The notes under the pieces were generated by a model. The model did not search any database, was not told where the DNA came from, and was given only the letters and a program-made list of their open reading frames with translations. This document shows, piece after piece, positions 59,791 through 64,000 of a stretch of 64,000 nucleotides of DNA (positions are counted from its first letter, which is position 1; every line of letters starts with the position of its first letter). The position numbers and the translations under genes are program-made. This stretch comes from a bacterium (GTDB taxonomy: Bacteria; Bacillota; Clostridia; Oscillospirales; Oscillospiraceae). Location: contig SFQY01000008.1 in the NCBI GenBank assembly GCA_004562395.1, positions 23,334-87,333 of the forward strand, in the 5' to 3' direction.

Positions 59791-61917
59791 TTACATCAGG
59801 GGCTCCATGGCGAGGACGGGATGGTTCTTCTCGGTCAGCCAGTTCAGCAGCTCCTCGCAGTCGGTGGTAATGGTCTCATCGGCCACCATGTCGGTGAAGT
59901 TGTCAATGCCGTACAGCTCTTTGGCGGTCTTGTTCAGGCGCTCCGCCACGTCGTCCTTCAGCTCCTTGGGCATCCAGACGATCCGCTCGATGCCGCCTTC
60001 CGCGGCGATGAACTTCTTGGAGGAGATGAAGTGACGGCCATGGCCCATATAGCCGGGAGTCTGAACGCCGCCGCCGGTGCAGGAGGCCAGCTCGCCGAAG
60101 GTCATACCGGCAGGGGTCATGCCCTTGTATTCCCGGTTGACCACGATAAAGCCGTTGGACATGGGCTCGATGCCGCAGATGCATTCAAAGCAGCCGCAGC
60201 TGGTCATGGGATCCTCCAGGATGGAGTACAGGGTCACGTTCTCCACCGCGCCGTGGGTGGCCTCGGTGATGGCCTTGTTGACGGAGTCAAAACGGCCGGT
60301 ACGCTCGTCGGTGCAGCCTTCCTTGAAGATGGGCTGGCAGGGACCGTTGGCGTTCAGCTCGTAGGTGGCCTTGGCATCCAGCCAGCTGACGGCGCCGCAC
60401 AGGCCCAGACGCTCGGGAGTGACCACGCAGCAGTGGGCAGGGGCGAAGGACTGGCACAGGATGCAGGTGAAGTAGCGGTCCACAGCCTCGTCGGTCATGG
60501 AAGCCAGACGGTCGTCCCGCTGGTTGTACCGAGGAATTGCCACCTCGTCACGGAACTTGCCCGCCTGGGCGGCGTCGGTGATCAGGGTAACCTGGCACTT
60601 GTCCACAACGGCGTCGAACTCGTCCATGATCATGACGTACAGCACCTCGGCGAAGTCCTTCAGCCGCAGGCCCGCCTCATAGGCGGCATTGCTGATACGG
60701 ATGCGGACCTGGTTGCGCTGGCCGGTGTGCATGACGCCTTCCATGTAGTTGAACCAGGCATGGAATTTCCGCTCGATAACGGACTCGAAGTCCACCTGCA
60801 TCTTCTTGCCGGCGACCTCCACATAAGTAGCCAGAGCCAGATCCTTGGCCTCGTCAAAATCGGGTCCAATGATGGAAATCTTGTGATCCTCGATCTCATT
60901 CAGCTCCCGCATGACAACCAGCTCAGCGGTGGGGTTCTTGGAGGACCAGATCTCGTTGTGCATGTCGGCCTTACGGATGATCTCACCCTCAAAGGCAGCG
61001 GCGAAGGCCACGGGGATGGGCAGCTCCTTGACCTTGATCTTGATGCCCCGCAGCTCCAGGGACTTCTTGACGGTCTCGGCGTGGTCGCAGACGGACTCCA
61101 GAGCGCCGGGAACCTGATTCTCGCCCAGGTCGATGTCCACCACCACGGGGAAGCCCAGGGCGATGGCGCCGGCACCGGCAGAGACCACCACAGCGTCGAT
61201 GGCGCCGAAGGTGTTGACAAAAGCGGGAACTCTGGTCTTGGTGTAATCCAGCAGACCGGTCAGATTGCCGGGCTGGACGTTGCCGAAGATCAGCGCGGCA
61301 CGGATGGCCACGGTAACCACATGAATAACGGAGGTCACGTCATGACCCAGAGGAATGACACGGAACTCCAGACCCATCCTCACGCCGCCCTCGGCGCACT
61401 GCTCGATGACATCGCCCACCATAAAGGTCATAATGCCCTTGGACTGGTAGTCCTTGACCACGCTGACCACGTCGGCGGCATTGTCGGCCTTGCCCAGGAC
61501 CACGGCCACGCCGGGGATATCGCCGGTGACCAGGGGCACGCCCAGGGAGCGGATGATGGGATCGGGCACGAAGCCGATGCCGGACTCATTCTCATAGGGG
61601 TTGGCATTGTCCACATACTTCAGGCCCTCCAGAATTTCGGCGCCCACAGCGGTGGCAAGGCCGGCATTCAGGGCCTGGCCCAGGTCCTCCTGGTTGGTGA
61701 TCAGGCTCTTCAGCACACCCACGCAGGCAGGCAGGTCGCCCAGGGTCTTGACCTTGACGCCGGTGGCCGCGTAAATGGTGGGGAAGAAATAAGCGGTGTC
61801 GGGGAAGGCAATTTCTTTTTCTGCGCCGTACTTGGCGATGGCGTCGTTGACAGCGCCCTCAGTCAGTCCGGCCACGGCATTGGAGCCGCCATAGATCAGA
61901 TCGGTTAATACACTCAT
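59791..61917 (-). CDS. acsB: Acetyl-CoA synthase (CODH/ACS complex, ACS subunit)
   Basis: A 708-aa nickel enzyme that joins a methyl group, CO and CoA to acetyl-CoA. The A-cluster Cys residues are Cys485, Cys488, Cys497, Cys507, Cys574 and Cys576 (FTCILCQSF, HCCV, LGLCGA, TSCGCFE). Their spacing (3, 9, 10, 67, 2) is the same as in the Moorella enzyme. The N-terminal CO-channel domain and the middle domain are complete. The ATG at 61917 follows GGGAGGA; the nine upstream codons of the open frame are rejected. It stands 121 bases after a small membrane-protein gene, with the corrinoid-protein gene beyond. The CO dehydrogenase subunit gene (acsA) is not in the window. Confidence 0.97.
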   Translation of the reverse strand: MSVLTDLIYGGSNAVAGLTEGAVNDAIAKYGAEKEIAFPDTAYFFPTIYAATGVKVKTLGDLPACVGVLKSLITNQEDLGQALNAGLATAVGAEILEGLKYVDNANPYENESGIGFVPDPIIRSLGVPLVTGDIPGVAVVLGKADNAADVVSVVKDYQSKGIMTFMVGDVIEQCAEGGVRMGLEFRVIPLGHDVTSVIHVVTVAIRAALIFGNVQPGNLTGLLDYTKTRVPAFVNTFGAIDAVVVSAGAGAIALGFPVVVDIDLGENQVPGALESVCDHAETVKKSLELRGIKIKVKELPIPVAFAAAFEGEIIRKADMHNEIWSSKNPTAELVVMRELNEIEDHKISIIGPDFDEAKDLALATYVEVAGKKMQVDFESVIERKFHAWFNYMEGVMHTGQRNQVRIRISNAAYEAGLRLKDFAEVLYVMIMDEFDAVVDKCQVTLITDAAQAGKFRDEVAIPRYNQRDDRLASMTDEAVDRYFTCILCQSFAPAHCCVVTPERLGLCGAVSWLDAKATYELNANGPCQPIFKEGCTDERTGRFDSVNKAITEATHGAVENVTLYSILEDPMTSCGCFECICGIEPMSNGFIVVNREYKGMTPAGMTFGELASCTGGGVQTPGYMGHGRHFISSKKFIAAEGGIERIVWMPKELKDDVAERLNKTAKELYGIDNFTDMVADETITTDCEELLNWLTEKNHPVLAMEPLM

Positions 61918-62038
61918 GTAAATTCCTCCCAAATGATGATTCAACGAAAATTTATATTAAGCCCGCAGGCTGAATATACTTGTTCAGTGTGGCATGATTC
62001 CAGCGGGGAAGGGCTGGCACAGGGGATCACCGGCATTA

Positions 62039-62515
62039 TCAGGAGCCCGGGGATTGCTTTTTGGAATCGGGACATTTGCCGTCTCCTCCCGTCTTTTTCG
62101 CCGGGGTTTTCTTTGGTGCTTTCGCTTTCAGTTGCTTTGCCAGGTCGGCAAATTCCCTGGAGGTATTGCGGAGGGTGTACTCCTGGTCCGTTTTCACGGT
62201 CAGGCGGGCCATCTTTGCGGGAGACACCGTGGCTTTCCCGGCGGCGTCCTCGCCCTTCAGCTGCTTGATCTTGGAGAAGGGAATGGCCATAAAGCCTTCC
62301 TTTGTCTCTATCAGCAGGCGGCGGGAGGTCAGGACCCAGCGGCCCTCATGGTTGGGACAGACCACCTTCACGGTCTCCCTGGGCTGCAGCAGGGTCTCCA
62401 GCTTCCGGGTAAAATCCCGCTCCAGCCGTTTTCGCCTTTTGATCACGGCAGACCGGATGGCCAGCAGCAAAATCAGCAGCAAAGCGATTGCCGCCAAATA
62501 CTGCCAATATTTCAT
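62039..62515 (-). CDS. Small membrane-anchored protein with PH-like domain
   Basis: A 158-aa protein. Residues 4-22 (WQYLAAIALLLILLLAI) form one membrane helix. A basic stretch (KRRKRLERDF) follows, then a domain of about 85 aa with seven short strands (VCPNHEGRWVLTSRRLLIET; GFMAIPFSKIKQLKG; LTVKTDQEYTLRN), like bacterial PH domains. The tail is Lys/Pro-rich. The ATG at 62515 has GGAAAGGA before it; the open frame upstream is in a repeat. It lies between the corrinoid-protein fusion gene and acsB, but separated from both, and any link to the pathway is uncertain. Confidence 0.7.
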   Translation of the reverse strand: MKYWQYLAAIALLLILLLAIRSAVIKRRKRLERDFTRKLETLLQPRETVKVVCPNHEGRWVLTSRRLLIETKEGFMAIPFSKIKQLKGEDAAGKATVSPAKMARLTVKTDQEYTLRNTSREFADLAKQLKAKAPKKTPAKKTGGDGKCPDSKKQSPGS

Positions 62516-62530
62516 TGTATTTTCCTTTCC

Positions 62531-62700
62531 TGAGGCTTCTCCTTGAGGAGAAGCTGGCACGGCGTAAGCCGTGACTGATGTGGTGGGCAGTACAAGGTTG
62601 TTCTTTCATTCGCACCTTCGGCGAATCCATACTGCGGCAACACCACATCCGCCCCAGTTTGCAAACTGGGGCACCTTCTCCTCAAGGAGAAGGCTTTTAA
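62531..62700. repeat. Intergenic repeat core B, copy without terminal motifs (170 bp)
   Basis: AGGCTTCTCCTTGAGGAGAA (62531) returns as TTCTCCTCAAGGAGAAGGCT (62677). Inside are ACGGCGTAAGCCGT, GATGTGGTGGGCAGTACAAG and its partner CAACACCACATC, and CCCCAGTTTGCAAACTGGGG. AAATGATCGTTTAGC is not seen at either end. It lies just upstream of the small membrane-protein gene. Confidence 0.8.
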
Positions 62701-62710
62701 AATGCAAACT

Positions 62711-62737
62711 GGCTGGGAGGGAGGTTCCCTCCCAGCC
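62711..62737 (-). terminator. Terminator of the AcsC-AcsE fusion gene
   Basis: GGCTGGGAGGG / CCCTCCCAGCC, a perfect 11-bp stem with a 5-base loop, 58 bases after the stop; T-rich tail (TTTGCATTTT) on the minus strand. Confidence 0.75.
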
Positions 62738-62794
62738 ATGAATGCTTGGGAATTCAGGCGCAATACCGCACCTCACGGTTTGTTTTCCGGGCTC

Positions 62795-64000
62795 TTACAG
62801 ATCCAGGTAGGAGTCGGAGTACAGGACGTGGTTCTTGAAGATGTCGCAGGACTTGATGGTCTCCATCAGCCGCAGGTCGCAGGGGTTGACGATGGCGGAG
62901 GTCAGGCCCTGCATCATGGCCATGGCCACCAGAGCGGAGTCCATGATGGGACGGACTGCCTTGGGAGCGCCGTTGGAGTTGTTGGACAGACCGCCGGTGG
63001 ACTTCAGGCCCTCGTCGGCGAACAGCTTGATGGCGTTCAGCACGTCCATCTGCTTGTCCTGCATGCCCTTGACCACCAGGAACAGGGGATCGAACCACAG
63101 GTCGTCGGAGGACATGCCCAGGGACAGGCCGCGCTCGAGCATGTTGTGGCAGTGCTTCATGCGCTCCTCGTTGTCCTTGGCAATGCCGTCGGCGGAGCAA
63201 AGGGCGATGACGATGGCGTCGTTGGCAGCGGCCAGGTCGATGTTGGAGATACGGGAGCCGGCGTCGGCGGAGTTGACGATGGGCTTACCGTTGGTCCGGT
63301 TGTAGACCTTGATACCGGCTTCGATGGCCTTCTTGTTGGCGGTGTCCAGCGCCAGAGGCACATTGTTGAAGTTCTCCTGCAGCAGCTTGACAGCCCACAT
63401 CATACGCTCGGGGCCGTCCTTCTCGGCAGGTCCGATGTTCACGTCCAGATAGGTGGCGCCGGCGGCGATCTGCTCAGCGGCACGCTTCAGGATGGGAGCG
63501 GGATCCCGCTCGTCCATAGCCTTGCGGATAACGGGAGAGATGCAGTGGATCCGCTCGCCGATGGTGACGAAGGTCTTGGACTCGGGGTTGTGGCCCTTGT
63601 ACTTGACGCCCATGTCCACCACCTCGATGGCGGGCACCTTGGTGGCCAGCAGCTCCTCGAAGGACAGCTCCTTGACCTCTTCCTTGGGGGCGGCAGCGGC
63701 CTTGGCGGCAGCCTCGGCGGCGGCGGCCTTGGCAGCGGCCTCGTACTCCTTGTCCTTCATGTACTTGGGCAGCTGAACAGCCTCGGTGGGTCCTACGACC
63801 ACATTCCAGCCGGGCAGCTTCTCCTGGATCTCGCCCTTCATAACGGCAACCTTGCCGGGGATGATCAGGGTGCGGTTCTTGATCTTGTTCTCAATGTCCA
63901 GATCCTGGAAGGTCTTCTTCACGGTGGTGGAGGAGAACTTACCGGCAGCCCAGGCAGTCAGAACGGACATGCCGGAAGCGTCGGTGATGATCAGGTTCAC
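62795..64000 (-). CDS. Fusion of corrinoid protein large subunit C-terminus (AcsC) with methyltetrahydrofolate methyltransferase (AcsE), 5' partial
   Basis: 401 codons are visible; the gene enters at the window edge. Residues 1-82 are the C-terminal end of the corrinoid iron-sulfur protein large subunit (NLIITDASGMSVLTAWAAGK; LPGWNVVVGPTEAVQLP). Residues 83-112 are an Ala/Glu/Lys linker (EYEAAAKAAAAEAAAK). From about 143 to the end is the methyltransferase AcsE: TIGERIH, RDPAPIL, YLDVNIGPAEKDG, LDTANKKAIEAG, VNSADA, FDPLF and GLSNNSNG, all matching the Moorella enzyme. AcsE passes the methyl group of methyl-THF to the cobalt of the corrinoid protein, so donor and acceptor would be tied in one chain. 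In well-studied acetogens they are separate genes. Frame and codon use are continuous, so a sequencing artefact is unlikely. Confidence 0.85.
   Translation of the reverse strand: MNLIITDASGMSVLTAWAAGKFSSTTVKKTFQDLDIENKIKNRTLIIPGKVAVMKGEIQEKLPGWNVVVGPTEAVQLPKYMKDKEYEAAAKAAAAEAAAKAAAAPKEEVKELSFEELLATKVPAIEVVDMGVKYKGHNPESKTFVTIGERIHCISPVIRKAMDERDPAPILKRAAEQIAAGATYLDVNIGPAEKDGPERMMWAVKLLQENFNNVPLALDTANKKAIEAGIKVYNRTNGKPIVNSADAGSRISNIDLAAANDAIVIALCSADGIAKDNEERMKHCHNMLERGLSLGMSSDDLWFDPLFLVVKGMQDKQMDVLNAIKLFADEGLKSTGGLSNNSNGAPKAVRPIMDSALVAMAMMQGLTSAIVNPCDLRLMETIKSCDIFKNHVLYSDSYLDL

Overview
The window is high-GC Firmicute DNA. Shine-Dalgarno sites are strong, GTG/TTG starts are frequent, and the promoters are of sigma-A type. 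Rubrerythrin, rubredoxin, a PerR-like regulator and Wood-Ljungdahl (acetyl-CoA pathway) genes point to a strict anaerobe. A gut-type member of the Clostridia (Oscillospirales-like) is the best guess, but that is inference from gene content only. Both ends of the window cut genes.

Layout. 1-3.1 kb: 3' part of a molybdenum hydroxylase of the xanthine dehydrogenase family, xpt and a His-rich CsoR-type metal regulator. 3.5-6.2 kb: a small Cys-rich protein, a CooT-like nickel protein, a PerR-type Fur regulator, reverse rubrerythrin, then a low-GC orphan gene joined to the tail of a lost second rubrerythrin. 6.8-22 kb: an SH3-like lipoprotein and two very large secreted repeat proteins (1336 aa with GLUG/YDG repeats; 2899 aa with BspA-type LRRs, Cys repeats and Ig-like domains). 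22.2-29.1 kb: a rubredoxin / desulforedoxin-domain pair behind a Fur-family box, then a metallo-hydrolase with a two-component system and an ABC exporter. 29.2-31 kb: acyltransferase and TraX-like membrane proteins. 31.2-42.5 kb: a purine biosynthesis cluster behind a ZTP riboswitch (purE, purF-like, purM, purN, a PurO-type IMP cyclohydrolase, a stand-alone AICAR transformylase, purD, purL/Q). 42.9-46.2 kb: jag, yidC, yidD, rnpA, rpmH. 46.3-49.4 kb: a CapA-like lipoprotein and typA. 49.7-56.1 kb: two ABC exporter half-transporters, a MATE pump and a MarR regulator with a probable displaced promoter and paired operators. 56.2-64 kb: a Wood-Ljungdahl block (DUF3786 protein, two VOC proteins, corrinoid activator AcsV, acetyl-CoA synthase AcsB, a small membrane protein, and a gene in which the C-terminal end of the corrinoid protein large subunit is fused to the methyltransferase AcsE).

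How the genes connect. CooT (nickel), AcsB (nickel A-cluster), AcsV and AcsC-AcsE belong to one C1/acetyl-CoA theme. The purine cluster uses 10-formyl-THF, which the ZTP riboswitch monitors indirectly. Two oxygen-defence units have similar Fur-family boxes and so form a candidate PerR regulon.

Intergenic space is filled by short, highly structured repeats. At least six core sequences can be told apart by eye (A-F). Most are capped by one of two terminal motifs: AAATGATCGTTTAGC (cores B, D, E) or ATATCGGTTTTC (cores A, C). They nest in one another, lie beside genes, and in two places appear to have separated a gene from its own signals. No transposase is encoded here, so they look like non-autonomous elements moved in trans. 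The repeats and the AcsC-AcsE fusion are the most noteworthy parts of the window.
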